Of a stretch of DNA of 64,000 bases, positions 8,680 to 16,846 are shown in pieces (the first letter of the stretch is position 1; each line of letters begins with the position of its first letter). Both the position numbers and the translations under genes were made by a program. The notes under the pieces were generated by a model that worked only from the letters and a program-made list of their open reading frames with translations, had not been told where the DNA came from and made no database searches. Source of the stretch: Rhodovibrionaceae bacterium (GTDB lineage: Bacteria > Pseudomonadota > Alphaproteobacteria > Kiloniellales > DSM-21159); contig JANQMX010000060.1 in the NCBI GenBank assembly GCA_028279885.1, forward strand, positions 62,001 to 126,000, given 5' to 3'.

Positions 8680-9071
8680 AGCCAGCCCTCCGGTACCGGG
8701 CCGATACGCAGGCTCTCAAGCGCAATCGCCGCTTCGCCGGATCCCGGCGGCAGCGCCTCGACGCGCAGATGCCATGGCGCGCGGGCGAGCAACGCCCAGA
8801 GTTCTGTCTCCCCCTGTCTGACAGGCTGCATGGTCACGCGGGCACGCCAGCCGTCGACGAGGGCGATCTCCTCGGTCCCGCGGCGCATCGGTAGGTCCGT
8901 CCCGATGCGCGCAAGTGTGCTCTCAGCATGCGCCGCGGCGGCCAGTACCTCGGCCACGCGGTCCTGGGTGCGCGCAGCGCTGCCGAGGCCCGGATAGGCC
9001 GCGCCGAGAACGAGCGCGATGATGACGAGGGCCACCAAGACTTCCAGCAAAGTGAAGCCGCGGCTGTTCAC
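8676..9071 (-). CDS. gspI: Type II secretion system minor pseudopilin GspI
   Basis: A 131-residue minor pseudopilin, normal for GspI. The GTG start at 9071 gives MNSRG|FTLLEVLVALVII, a prepilin peptidase site with Glu5 and a hydrophobic stem. The rest is a short alpha-beta domain (ARIGTDLPMRRG, then GWRARV). It is first in the short minus-strand gspI-gspJ pair; its GTG overlaps the TGA of a small upstream frame (9068-9217). Confidence 0.83.
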   Translation of the reverse strand: MNSRGFTLLEVLVALVIIALVLGAAYPGLGSAARTQDRVAEVLAAAAHAESTLARIGTDLPMRRGTEEIALVDGWRARVTMQPVRQGETELWALLARAPWHLRVEALPPGSGEAAIALESLRIGPVPEGWL

Positions 9072-9217
9072 GAGGCGCTACGGGGCTCTTCCGCCCCCTC
9101 CACGCGGCGCACGGCGCCGGCGAACCAGTGCAACAGCAGACTGTCGCGACGCTCGCCCGTGACTTGCGTGGCCTCTCCGGCAGCGGCGCTGCGCAGTACG
9201 TGGATTGCCACCGCCAT
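9068..9217 (-). CDS. Possible small protein coupled to gspI
   Basis: A 49-codon frame from ATG 9217 whose TGA overlaps the GTG of gspI (GTGA), the same coupling used elsewhere in the cluster. The frame is open further 5' to a stop at 9287-9289 with no obvious better start. A second frame nearby begins MTMSDDCGTAAADRM at 9303 and stops inside this one, so the pair could be one ~80-residue gene broken by a frameshift. I do not recognise the protein. Confidence 0.3.
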   Translation of the reverse strand: MAVAIHVLRSAAAGEATQVTGERRDSLLLHWFAGAVRRVEGAEEPRSAS

Positions 9218-9289
9218 CAGGAGCTCGAGCGCGGTGAGCGAGGCCTCAGGCTTCGCCGCATCCGGTCGGCAGCCGCGGTACCGCAGTCA

Positions 9290-9675
9290 TCGGACATGGT
9301 CATACTCACTGCTAGATCGCGAGCTCGATTATGCTTGGAAGGGCGAGGCCGACAAAGGAGATAGTGACTGCCACGATCAACCCAACCACCGTCGCCACGA
9401 CTGGCTGGCCCCAATCCCGAATCAACGCCAATGCTAGGGCGCTTTGCGATCATATTGAAGCATTCCGACGGGCTCCCGTTCCTTTTAATTGGGGTCCGTT
9501 CTCATCCCCTGTTCGGCATTCGCGCGACATTTGGCTGTCACGAAAGAATGCTAGGTACACACGCTGGGTCATAGCTTCGATCTGTGACGAAATCTGTGTG
9601 CCATGCGGATGTTGGCCGATCGCAGTGTCGGTTTTTGCACGTAACGACTACGTCTAGAGTGAGACGGCCATATCA
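9290..9675. promoter_or_regulatory. Gene-free region upstream of gspO, with CTGT-type repeats
   Basis: About 390 bases between the gspI-side small frame and gspO. It should hold promoters for both directions. Three CTGT-beginning heptamers are present: CTGTCAC at 9535, CTGTGAC at 9582 and CTGTGTG at 9594, the last two spaced by 12 bases. They resemble Pho-box half-sites (normal period 11), but the match is imperfect. Nothing else is recognisable. Confidence 0.3.
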
Positions 9676-10416
9676 GTGCTCTCTCTTTCCTCGCTTCTGA
9701 TTGCCCCGTTGGTGGGGAGTTTCATCGGCCTGGTCGTTAGCCGTGCCGGAAGCGGCCGTGGCATCGTCTTCGGCGGCTCGCGCTGTGACCACTGTGACCG
9801 GCGACTGCAGCCACGCGACCTTGTGCCCCTGTTCTCCTGGGCCTTGAGCGGTGGCAAAAGCCGCTGCTGCCGACAGCCGATCACGGCGCTTTATCCGCTG
9901 GTCGAGCTGGCCGCCTTCGCCGTGGCGCTTTGGGCTGTTGCGGTGACGACAGGCCCCATTGCCATTGTCAGCCTGGCGCTCGGCTGGACCCTGCTAGCCC
10001 TCTCGCTCATCGACTTCAGAAGCTACCGCCTGCCGGACGGCGGCACCTTGCCGCTTATCCTGGCCGGCTTGGCACTGTCCGCCATCGGCGAAACCGGACC
10101 GCTCTGGCTTCACCTGCTCGGCGCGGCGGCCGGCTATGCCGCCCTTGCGGGGATTGGCGCGCTCTATGAGCGCCTGCGCGGTGAGCCGGGCCTGGGCCTC
10201 GGCGACGCAAAGCTGCTGGCGGCGGCGGGCGCCTGGCTCGGGCTGCAAGCGCTGCCCTCGGTCATGCTCATCGCTTGCCTCTCCGCACTCGCGATGGCCG
10301 CTGTTCTGGCGCGGCTGCGCGGCGAGTTGGGCTGGCGCTCCGCCATTCCCTTCGGCCCTGCGCTGGCCTTGGGCTTCTGGATCACCTGGCTCTATGGGCC
10401 GCTGCTGCTTGGCTGA
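9676..10416 (+). CDS. gspO: Prepilin peptidase GspO (A24 family)
   Basis: A 246-residue polytopic membrane aspartyl peptidase that cleaves the leaders of GspG-K and methylates the new N-terminus. The catalytic aspartates are in LIDFRSYRLPD and GLGLGDAKLL (the GxGDxK motif). The cytoplasmic zinc loop starts with CDHC, but the second pair reads SRCCRQ, i.e. CC and not CxxC, so zinc binding may be altered. About six to eight membrane segments follow. The GTG start at 9676 is the most plausible one. It leads the plus-strand T2SS operon, 48 bases before gspE. Confidence 0.88.
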   Translation: MLSLSSLLIAPLVGSFIGLVVSRAGSGRGIVFGGSRCDHCDRRLQPRDLVPLFSWALSGGKSRCCRQPITALYPLVELAAFAVALWAVAVTTGPIAIVSLALGWTLLALSLIDFRSYRLPDGGTLPLILAGLALSAIGETGPLWLHLLGAAAGYAALAGIGALYERLRGEPGLGLGDAKLLAAAGAWLGLQALPSVMLIACLSALAMAAVLARLRGELGWRSAIPFGPALALGFWITWLYGPLLLG

Positions 10417-10464
10417 ACGCCAAGAGCGAAACGCGCAAGAAAGGCAAGAAAGCAAGCAATCACC

Positions 10465-12156
10465 ATGTTGTCGCCGGACGCGTCACTGCTGGACCCGATG
10501 GAACGCTTGGGCGCGCTGCTCTGTGAGGAGGGGCGGCTGGACGCGCAGCAGCTGAACCGCGCAACACGTGTCGCCATCGAGACGGGCGAGCGTCTCGACA
10601 ACGTGCTCTGCCGCCTGGGGCTGGTGGAGGAGCGCGATATGGCCGACGCGCTTGCCAAAACGCTGGCCATGGATCGGGTCGGGCCAGAGAGCTTCCCGAA
10701 CGACGGAGAGCTGATCGAGGCTCTCGGACCGCGCTTTCTGGCCAGTGCCTGCATCCTGCCCATCGAGGAAGGGCCTGCGGGCATCCGCATAGCCATGGGC
10801 GACCCGCTGGACCGCTCGGCAGCAGATGCCGTGGCGCTCAAGCTTGGCCGTACGGTGGAACCCTGCGTCGGAGCCCCTTCCGAGATCGAGGCGGCGCTGG
10901 AGCGCTTGAGCGAGCGCGAAACCAGCCTGGATGAGCTCGGCGCCGATGTCGTGGGTGGCGAGGAGGACATGGCCGCGGACGTTGCGCGCCTGCGCGACCT
11001 GGCCTCGGAAGCCCCCGTCGTTCGCATCGTCAACCTGATCATCCGCAAAGCCGTCGAGGCGCGTGCCTCGGACATCCATATCGAGCCCTTCGAGCAGAGC
11101 CTGAACGTGCGGCTGCGCATCGACGGCGTGCTGCGCAAGATCGATGCGCCGCCAAGCCATCTGCGCGCCGCCGTGATCTCGCGCATCAAGATCATGGCCA
11201 AGCTCAACATCGCCGAGCAGCGCCTGCCGCAGGACGGGCGCATCAAGATCGTGGCCGCCGGCCGCGAGATCGACATGCGCGTGGCGACCTCCCCAACCTT
11301 GCACGGCGAAAGCGTCGTCATGCGGCTGCTCGACCGCTCGGGTCTGGTGCTCGACTTCGAAGGTCTCGGCTATGACGCGGGCTTGCAGTCGCAGATCATT
11401 CCGCTCATCGAACGGGCCAACGGCATCCTCCTGGTGACCGGTCCGACAGGCAGCGGCAAGACCACGACGCTCTATGCGGCGCTGTCGCACCTGAACGACG
11501 AAGAACGCAAGATCGTCACCATCGAGGATCCGGTCGAATACCAACTCCCAAACGTCGCGCAAATTCAGGTGAAGAGCCAAATCGGCCTGACCTTCGCACA
11601 CGGCCTGCGCTCCATCCTGCGCCAGGACCCGGATGTCATCATGGTCGGCGAGATTCGCGACCTGGAAACGGCACAGATCGCCGTGCAGGCCGCGCTGACC
11701 GGGCATCTCGTGCTGGCCACCCTGCACACGAACTCGGCCGCCGCTGCCATCAACCGCCTGCGCGACATGGGGGTGGAGGACTATTTGATCATGGCCACCT
11801 TGGTCGGTGTCTTGGCCCAGCGGCTCGTGCGCCGCCTTTGTCCAGCTTGCGCCACCCCGGACGACCGCGCGCTTGCCGAGCGGCTCGCGCCGGATGTGCC
11901 GCCGGAACGCTTCCTGGCGCCGCAGGGCTGCCCGGAATGTCGCGGCAGCGGCTACCGCGGGCGCACCACCATCGTCGAAGTGTTGCCCGTGGTCGACAGC
12001 ATCCGCCGCGCCGTGCTGGCACGGGTGGGCCAGCACGAGTTGGAGGACATCGCCGTCGCCAACGGCATGCAGACCATGCGCAACAACGGTATCGCCAAGG
12101 CTGCGGCTGGGGAGACCTCCCTGGCCGAAGTGCTTCGGGTTTCGGCGGAGGCTTAG
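10465..12156 (+). CDS. gspE: Type II secretion ATPase GspE
   Basis: A 563-residue hexameric ATPase that powers pseudopilus assembly at the inner membrane. An N-terminal T2SSE_N domain covers about residues 1-150. The catalytic domain has Walker A GPTGSGKTTT (~327-336), the Asp box TIEDPVEY, Walker B (DVIMVGEIRDLETA) and the His box GHLVLATLHTNSA. A zinc-binding insert carries RRLCPAC and GCPECRGSGYRGR, giving four cysteines. ATG 10465 starts 48 bases after gspO. The stop is followed one base later by the gspF start, so the genes are tightly coupled. Confidence 0.95.
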   Translation: MLSPDASLLDPMERLGALLCEEGRLDAQQLNRATRVAIETGERLDNVLCRLGLVEERDMADALAKTLAMDRVGPESFPNDGELIEALGPRFLASACILPIEEGPAGIRIAMGDPLDRSAADAVALKLGRTVEPCVGAPSEIEAALERLSERETSLDELGADVVGGEEDMAADVARLRDLASEAPVVRIVNLIIRKAVEARASDIHIEPFEQSLNVRLRIDGVLRKIDAPPSHLRAAVISRIKIMAKLNIAEQRLPQDGRIKIVAAGREIDMRVATSPTLHGESVVMRLLDRSGLVLDFEGLGYDAGLQSQIIPLIERANGILLVTGPTGSGKTTTLYAALSHLNDEERKIVTIEDPVEYQLPNVAQIQVKSQIGLTFAHGLRSILRQDPDVIMVGEIRDLETAQIAVQAALTGHLVLATLHTNSAAAAINRLRDMGVEDYLIMATLVGVLAQRLVRRLCPACATPDDRALAERLAPDVPPERFLAPQGCPECRGSGYRGRTTIVEVLPVVDSIRRAVLARVGQHELEDIAVANGMQTMRNNGIAKAAAGETSLAEVLRVSAEA

Positions 12157-12157
12157 G

Positions 12158-13378
12158 GTGACCGTGTTCCGCTATCGCGCCCTTTCGAAGTCCGGCGAGA
12201 TCGTCGTCGGCACCATAGACATGCCCGACAAGGAGTCAGCCGTCGCCCGCCTCCGGGCCGGCGGCCATCTTCCCATTCATCTGGATGCCGAGCGCAGCGG
12301 CGGCCTGATGGCGCTGCTCAATACTGAGATTACACCGCGCGACGCCCTCAGCACCAAGGACCGCATCGTTTTCACGCGCTCGCTCGCGACCTTGACCGGT
12401 GCCGGCCTGCCGCTCGACCGGGCGTTGGAGATGGCCGGCGAGCGGGGCGGGCGACGCGCCGTGCGGACCGTCTCGGGTCGATTGCTTGAAGCCGTACGCG
12501 GCGGCTCCGGGCTAGCCAGCGCGTTAGATCGCGAAGCCTCTGCCTTCCCGCCGCTCTACCGCAGCCTGGTGCGGGCCGGGGAGGCGGGCGCAGCGTTGGA
12601 GAATACCTTGGCCCGGCTGGCCGACACCCTGGAGTCCAACGCCAAGCGCCAGAGCGAGCTGCGCTCGGCTATGATCTATCCGGCCTTTCTGGTCGTCACG
12701 GCCATGGGATCGGTCGCCATCTTGCTGGCCTACGTGGTGCCGACTTTCGAGCCACTGTTGCGCGATGCCGGCGTCGAGCCGCCGGCCCTGACGCAGATTG
12801 TCATCGCAACCGGACGGCTGGTCGAGCATTATTGGCTCTTCCTGCTCGCCGGACTCGCCGGGCTCGTCCTGACAATCATGCTGCTGCTGCGGGTGCCGTC
12901 CGTGCGGCTGAGATGGCATCGCCTGGCGCTCTCCATTCTCGTCGTTGGGCGGCTGTGGCGCGAGTTCGAGACGGCTCGACTGACGCGGCTGCTCGGCACG
13001 TTGCTGGAAAACGGCGTTGCCCTGCCGGCCGCCTTGCGACTGACGCGCGATGCGCTCGGCAATGCTGCTTTCGCGGATGAAGTCTCCCGCGTGATACCGG
13101 AAGTCGAGGCGGGCCGCGGCGTTGCCGACCCGCTGCGCGAGGGCGCCATCCTCCCCGATCTCGCCCTGCAGCTGATCTACATCGGTCAGGAAAGCGGGCA
13201 GCTCCATGACATGCTGCTGAAGACAGCGGACATCTTCGATGACGAGGCCAAGCGTGGCTTCGACCAGGTCTTGGCAATCCTCACACCGGCCCTGACCCTG
13301 GTCATGGGTGTGCTCATCGCGTTGATCATCTCGTCGATCTTGTTCGCGCTCTTCAGCATCAACGAACTGGCAATCTGA
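12158..13378 (+). CDS. gspF: Type II secretion inner-membrane platform protein GspF
   Basis: A 406-residue GspF with two T2SSF domains (about residues 60-190 and 265-390) and three membrane helices, the last near the C-terminus (LTLVMGVLIALIISSILFAL). The start is the GTG at 12158, one base after the gspE stop; the frame is open far upstream through gspE, but that part is shadow. The N-terminus FRYRALSKSGEIVVGTI is the standard beginning of GspF, and repeats such as LPLDRALEMAGE and VALPAALRLTRDALGN mark the two domain copies. Confidence 0.93.
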   Translation: MTVFRYRALSKSGEIVVGTIDMPDKESAVARLRAGGHLPIHLDAERSGGLMALLNTEITPRDALSTKDRIVFTRSLATLTGAGLPLDRALEMAGERGGRRAVRTVSGRLLEAVRGGSGLASALDREASAFPPLYRSLVRAGEAGAALENTLARLADTLESNAKRQSELRSAMIYPAFLVVTAMGSVAILLAYVVPTFEPLLRDAGVEPPALTQIVIATGRLVEHYWLFLLAGLAGLVLTIMLLLRVPSVRLRWHRLALSILVVGRLWREFETARLTRLLGTLLENGVALPAALRLTRDALGNAAFADEVSRVIPEVEAGRGVADPLREGAILPDLALQLIYIGQESGQLHDMLLKTADIFDDEAKRGFDQVLAILTPALTLVMGVLIALIISSILFALFSINELAI

Positions 13379-13387
13379 AGAGGCAGA

Positions 13388-13852
13388 ATGACGAACCCGA
13401 CAACAGCACAGCAGCCAACAGACCAGGCTGGTCGGAAAGCGCGCAAGGAAGGCGGTTTTACCCTGCTCGAGCTTCTTGTTGTGACGACCATCCTGGTCTT
13501 GCTGGCCGTCGCCACCGGCACCGTTGTGATCAACTATCTGGGACGCGCAAAGACCGATGCCGCGCGATTGCAGATCGATCAGATCGAGGCTGGGCTCGAT
13601 CTGTTCCGCCTGGACGTCGGCCGTTATCCGACGCAGCAGGAGGGTATCACCGCACTTGTCGCCGCACCGGGAGGGCTCGACAGCTGGCGCGGCCCCTACG
13701 TCCGCAAGCAGGCGGCCCTGACGGACCCGTGGGGGACAGAGTTTCAGTATGTCTTCCCCGGCCGCAACGGGACTTACGATCTGTTTTCCTACGGCGCCGA
13801 TGGCACCGAGGGGGGAGAAGATGAAGCCGCGGACGTCAAGAGCTGGGAATAG
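13388..13852 (+). CDS. gspG: Major pseudopilin GspG
   Basis: A 154-residue major pseudopilin. The prepilin site is KEGG|FTLLELLVV with Glu5, after a 23-residue leader that is longer than the usual 6-10. The GspG hallmarks follow: LDLFRLDVGRYPTQQEG, GLDSWRGPYVRK, DPWGTEFQYVFPG, and a C-terminal acidic loop (GADGTEGGEDEAADV) that binds calcium in this family. It is the main subunit of the pseudopilus. It sits 9 bases after gspF; its end overlaps gspH by 32 bases. Confidence 0.95.
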   Translation: MTNPTTAQQPTDQAGRKARKEGGFTLLELLVVTTILVLLAVATGTVVINYLGRAKTDAARLQIDQIEAGLDLFRLDVGRYPTQQEGITALVAAPGGLDSWRGPYVRKQAALTDPWGTEFQYVFPGRNGTYDLFSYGADGTEGGEDEAADVKSWE

Positions 13853-14273
13853 CGCGGACGGCTTCACGCTGCTGGAGATGCTGGTCGTGATAACCATCGT
13901 CGTGATGCTGGCGGCTGCCTTGCCGGGTCTGCGGTTCGGCACTGACCAAAGTCACGAGGAGGCTGTCCGAGAGATTCTCTCGACCCTCCGCCAGGCCCGC
14001 GCCGAAGCAATTCGCAACGCTGAGACGACAGCAGTCGTCTTCGATCTCCAGCAACGGCGCTTCGGCATGCCGGGCCGGGAAAGAGAGCTTGCGGCCTCAA
14101 TCAACCTGACACTGCGCACAGCCCGAGAAACGCGTTTGGCCACTGGAGAGCGGAGCATCGTCTTTTTTCCCGACGGCAGCGCCAGTGGCGGCAGCATCCG
14201 GGTCGAAAGGGGGCAGGAGACCAGCACGATCAACGTGCGTTGGCTGACCGGCGTCATCAGGCAGGACGGATGA
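13821..14273 (+). CDS. gspH: Minor pseudopilin GspH
   Basis: A 150-residue minor pseudopilin. The start is ATG 13821, inside the end of gspG, with GGGGGAG just upstream. The leader ends NSADG|FTLLEMLVVITIVVMLAAALP, with the conserved Glu5 and hydrophobic stem. The soluble part contains LRQARAEAIRNAETTAVVFD and RSIVFFPDGSASGG, which match the GspH/FimT domain (strand-rich, ending in a GG-containing hairpin). Confidence 0.88.
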   Translation: MKPRTSRAGNSADGFTLLEMLVVITIVVMLAAALPGLRFGTDQSHEEAVREILSTLRQARAEAIRNAETTAVVFDLQQRRFGMPGRERELAASINLTLRTARETRLATGERSIVFFPDGSASGGSIRVERGQETSTINVRWLTGVIRQDG

Positions 14274-14283
14274 GGCCGACACC

Positions 14284-14397
14284 GTGACCAGCGTCTCGAC
14301 GCTCCACAAGACGAGCCGTGCACGCGCCGACAGCGGTTTGGCGAGGCCCGACCTCTCTGTGCCAATCACCTTGGCCGAAGCGGTTTGGCAGCCATGA
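14284..14397 (+). CDS. Possible small protein between gspH and gspL
   Basis: A 37-codon frame from GTG 14284 whose TGA (in CCATGA) overlaps the gspL ATG at 14394. The overlap is the only evidence for translation. No ribosome site or known domain is seen. It may instead be a leader for gspL coupling or simply non-coding. Confidence 0.2.
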   Translation: MTSVSTLHKTSRARADSGLARPDLSVPITLAEAVWQP

Positions 14398-15524
14398 ACC
14401 GAGGCTCGCCCGACAATCCCAGTGCGGCGGCGATTGGAGGACTGCGGGCCAATGCGCTTAGCCTTTCTGGCGGGTCGCTCGTCGGGCGCTTCTTCCAATG
14501 GTGGGGCAGCGAACTGGCGGCACTTGTCCCAGGGGGACTCAAGCGCATCCTGCATCCAAGCAGGCCGGCGCTGCTGGCCCGCGCCGAAGGCCAAACCATA
14601 TGTCTCGAGCAGGATAAACGGGACCAGCGCGATGAGCTAGGGAGCCTGCAGGATCTCCCCGCGCGCGCGCTGCAACGCTTCCAGCGGCAGCAGCGAAAGA
14701 AGCGCCTCGACGTGGTGCTTGTCGCCCCGCCGGGCCGCTACGTCACACGGTCGGTCAGCTTCCCTCTCACTGCGGAGCGCGACCTATCCGGCATCCTGGA
14801 CTACGAGATCGAGCGCCTGACTCCCTTCTCGGCCTCGGAACTCTACTACGATGTCAAAGTTGTCGAGCGCGACCGGGAAGCCGGCCGCCTTACGGCCGAG
14901 CTCGTCTTCGTTCGCCGCGCCGACTTCGCCGACGCCGTGACGGCAATTCAACAGAGCGGCCTCGCTGTCGACGGGCTGGATGTCGAGGCGCCGCAGGGCA
15001 CCCTGCGGCGCTTGAATCTGCTGCCAAGGACAGTCAAGCGCAGCGGCGGCTTCGGCCGTGGCCTGGCTATCGTGCTGATCTGCAGCCTCGTTTGCCTCAC
15101 CCTGGCTTGGGCCGGGCTGAACCTGGTTCAGAAGGAGCAACGCTTCGAGGAGCTGAGCGACGCTCTCTTCCAGGTCAGGCGCGCGGCCATCGCCATGCAG
15201 GATGGGGGTCAAAGCGTGGCGCCCGACGATGCGGTGGCCTTCGCGGCCTACAGCTTGAAGCAAGACCGTATAATGGTGAGCGAGGTGGTTGCGCTGGTCA
15301 CGGAGCTCCTACCGGACGGCACTTGGCTCGACCGCTTGAGCATCGACAACGAAATCGTCGAAATGAGCGGATACTCCGGGAACGCCGCCGCCTTGATTGA
15401 TCGCTTCGAGACGCACCCGGCCTTCCTGGAGCCGATTTTCCGCTCGCCGATCACCCGGGAAAATGGCCGGGAGCGCTTTGCGCTAGCGATTCGTATCGCG
15501 CCTTTGCAGGAGGCGACGGAATGA
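14394..15524 (+). CDS. gspL: Type II secretion platform protein GspL
   Basis: A 376-residue bitopic protein linking GspE to GspM. The cytoplasmic actin-like part is short and divergent (VVLVAPPGRYVTRSVSFPL, GILDYEIERLTPFSASELYYDV); the membrane helix is near residues 223-242 (GLAIVLICSLVCLTLAWAGL), and a PilN-like periplasmic domain follows (LPDGTWLDRLSIDNEIVEMSGYS). This PilN-type architecture is common in alphaproteobacterial systems. ATG 14394 overlaps a small upstream frame; TTG 14385 is an alternative. The end overlaps gspM by 4 bases (ATGA). Confidence 0.85.
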   Translation: MNRGSPDNPSAAAIGGLRANALSLSGGSLVGRFFQWWGSELAALVPGGLKRILHPSRPALLARAEGQTICLEQDKRDQRDELGSLQDLPARALQRFQRQQRKKRLDVVLVAPPGRYVTRSVSFPLTAERDLSGILDYEIERLTPFSASELYYDVKVVERDREAGRLTAELVFVRRADFADAVTAIQQSGLAVDGLDVEAPQGTLRRLNLLPRTVKRSGGFGRGLAIVLICSLVCLTLAWAGLNLVQKEQRFEELSDALFQVRRAAIAMQDGGQSVAPDDAVAFAAYSLKQDRIMVSEVVALVTELLPDGTWLDRLSIDNEIVEMSGYSGNAAALIDRFETHPAFLEPIFRSPITRENGRERFALAIRIAPLQEATE

Positions 15525-16072
15525 GCCCTCTCGTCTCCCGCGCGGCTGCTCTGGCCCTCGCTCTTGGCCTTCCCGCCCTGCTGTTGTTCGGCGCCGTGCT
15601 GCCGCTGCAGGAACGCTTGCAGACACTCGACGAGGAGATCGTTGGTCTGGAGGAGCAGATTGCGCGGTTTCAGGAACAGCTGACCCGTGCGGAGCCGCGG
15701 ACCCAGATCGAAATCCTGGACACTGCACTGCTGGCTGGCGCGTCCGAGGCCTCAGCCGCTGCGCAGTTGCAGGACCTTGCCGACCGCGCCATCGCTGCAG
15801 CCGGCGGCGAAGTGGAGAGCATCCGCGTCGAGCAGACGCGGCCCTTTCAGGACGGAACCGATACCGTGCAAGTGCCGATCACGGTCGAGTTGACGGCTGA
15901 CATGCCGGCTCTCCAGCGGCTTCTGCACCGGGTCGAAAGTGGCACGCCCTACCTCTTTGTCGACCGGCTTGCGGCACGAGCGCTGCGCCGCGGCAGCGAT
16001 TCGGACGCTGCCGTCGAAGTGTCGCTTAGTCTTCAAATCTCTGGGGTATACCAACCCTCGAGGGAGCCGTGA
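15521..16072 (+). CDS. gspM: Type II secretion platform protein GspM
   Basis: A 183-residue bitopic protein: one N-terminal membrane helix (about 8-28), a coiled-coil (LQERLQTLDEEIVGLEEQIARFQEQL), then a ferredoxin-like periplasmic domain with GTPYLFVDRLAARAL and VSLSLQISGVY. This is the T2SSM_b form. ATG 15521 overlaps the gspL stop. It should pair with GspL in the inner-membrane platform. Confidence 0.85.
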   Translation: MSPLVSRAAALALALGLPALLLFGAVLPLQERLQTLDEEIVGLEEQIARFQEQLTRAEPRTQIEILDTALLAGASEASAAAQLQDLADRAIAAAGGEVESIRVEQTRPFQDGTDTVQVPITVELTADMPALQRLLHRVESGTPYLFVDRLAARALRRGSDSDAAVEVSLSLQISGVYQPSREP

Positions 16073-16126
16073 CGGTGATGCTCTTGAACGCTTCATGACC
16101 GGCAACGGTCACCGGAAAGGAAACGG

Positions 16127-16792
16127 GTGAAACCGATGAAACTCGGCCTGTTCAATCTCGCGGCCGGCGCAGCCTGCCTCCTGGTCGGCATCCAGGCGGC
16201 GGAGCTCTGGTCGGCTCCAACTGGCTTTACCGCCCTGCCGGCACAAGCGGCGGCCGTCCAAGAGCCGCCTCGCACCGAGCAGCTCCGCTTCGAGGCACCG
16301 GACTTGGCGGTCTTCGCGGAGATCGCCGAGCGGCCACTCTTCTCGCCGGATCGGCGGCCGCCCGAGCCCAAGGTCGCGGTTCTGGAGAAAGCCGAGAAAC
16401 TTGTGGTCCGGGCCGCGGTCCCCGCCGAACGACCGCTCCAGATCGTTGTGCTTGGCGTGGCCTCAACCAGCGACGTGCAAAGCGCGATTATCCAAGTCGA
16501 CGGCGCCGTTTCGGAGCTGCTGCGCTTAGGCGAAAGCCTGGAAGGCTGGACCCTCGCCAGCATCGAACAAGAGGCTGTCGTCTTCGCCCGGGATGAAGAA
16601 AGAGTGACGGCTCTGCTCGGTGAGATCGCCGAAGTGAAGGTGCCGGATACCGACGGCTCTTCCCGCTTAGAGCGGAGAGATGCGGCGGAGCACGGGGCTG
16701 CACGCCTTTTGCCGGCCTCCGCTGCTGGTTCGGGCGCAGGGGGCAGCTTCGTGCGCAGCATGGATTTCCAAGACAGGCTTGACGAGGACTAG
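16127..16792 (+). CDS. Type II secretion GspN/GspC-like protein
   Basis: A 221-residue protein with one N-terminal membrane helix (about residues 6-24) and a periplasmic domain with AEIAERPLFSPDRRP near residue 67, the sequence typical of the GspC homology region and of the short GspN-like proteins in alphaproteobacterial clusters. A second segment (IVVLGVASTSDVQSAIIQ) continues the HR fold. No PDZ or long C-terminal domain is present. As there is no other gspC here, it probably connects the platform to the secretin GspD. GTG 16127 follows GGAAAGGAAACGG; ATG 16136 is an alternative. Confidence 0.65.
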   Translation: MKPMKLGLFNLAAGAACLLVGIQAAELWSAPTGFTALPAQAAAVQEPPRTEQLRFEAPDLAVFAEIAERPLFSPDRRPPEPKVAVLEKAEKLVVRAAVPAERPLQIVVLGVASTSDVQSAIIQVDGAVSELLRLGESLEGWTLASIEQEAVVFARDEERVTALLGEIAEVKVPDTDGSSRLERRDAAEHGAARLLPASAAGSGAGGSFVRSMDFQDRLDED

Positions 16793-16846
16793 GTGTGTTC
16801 AGGCGCCGGTGAGGCAGCGCCACGCTCTTTCAGGTGGGAAGGCAAG

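Noticed and set aside
10483-12036. 517-codon minus-strand open frame opposite gspE
   Set aside because: It is the antisense of a fully recognisable GspE; long antisense frames are common at this GC content.
11807-12157. Extension of the gspF frame upstream into gspE
   Set aside because: Standard GspF starts at the GTG at 12158, one base after the gspE stop; the upstream part reads the zinc-domain region of gspE in the wrong frame.
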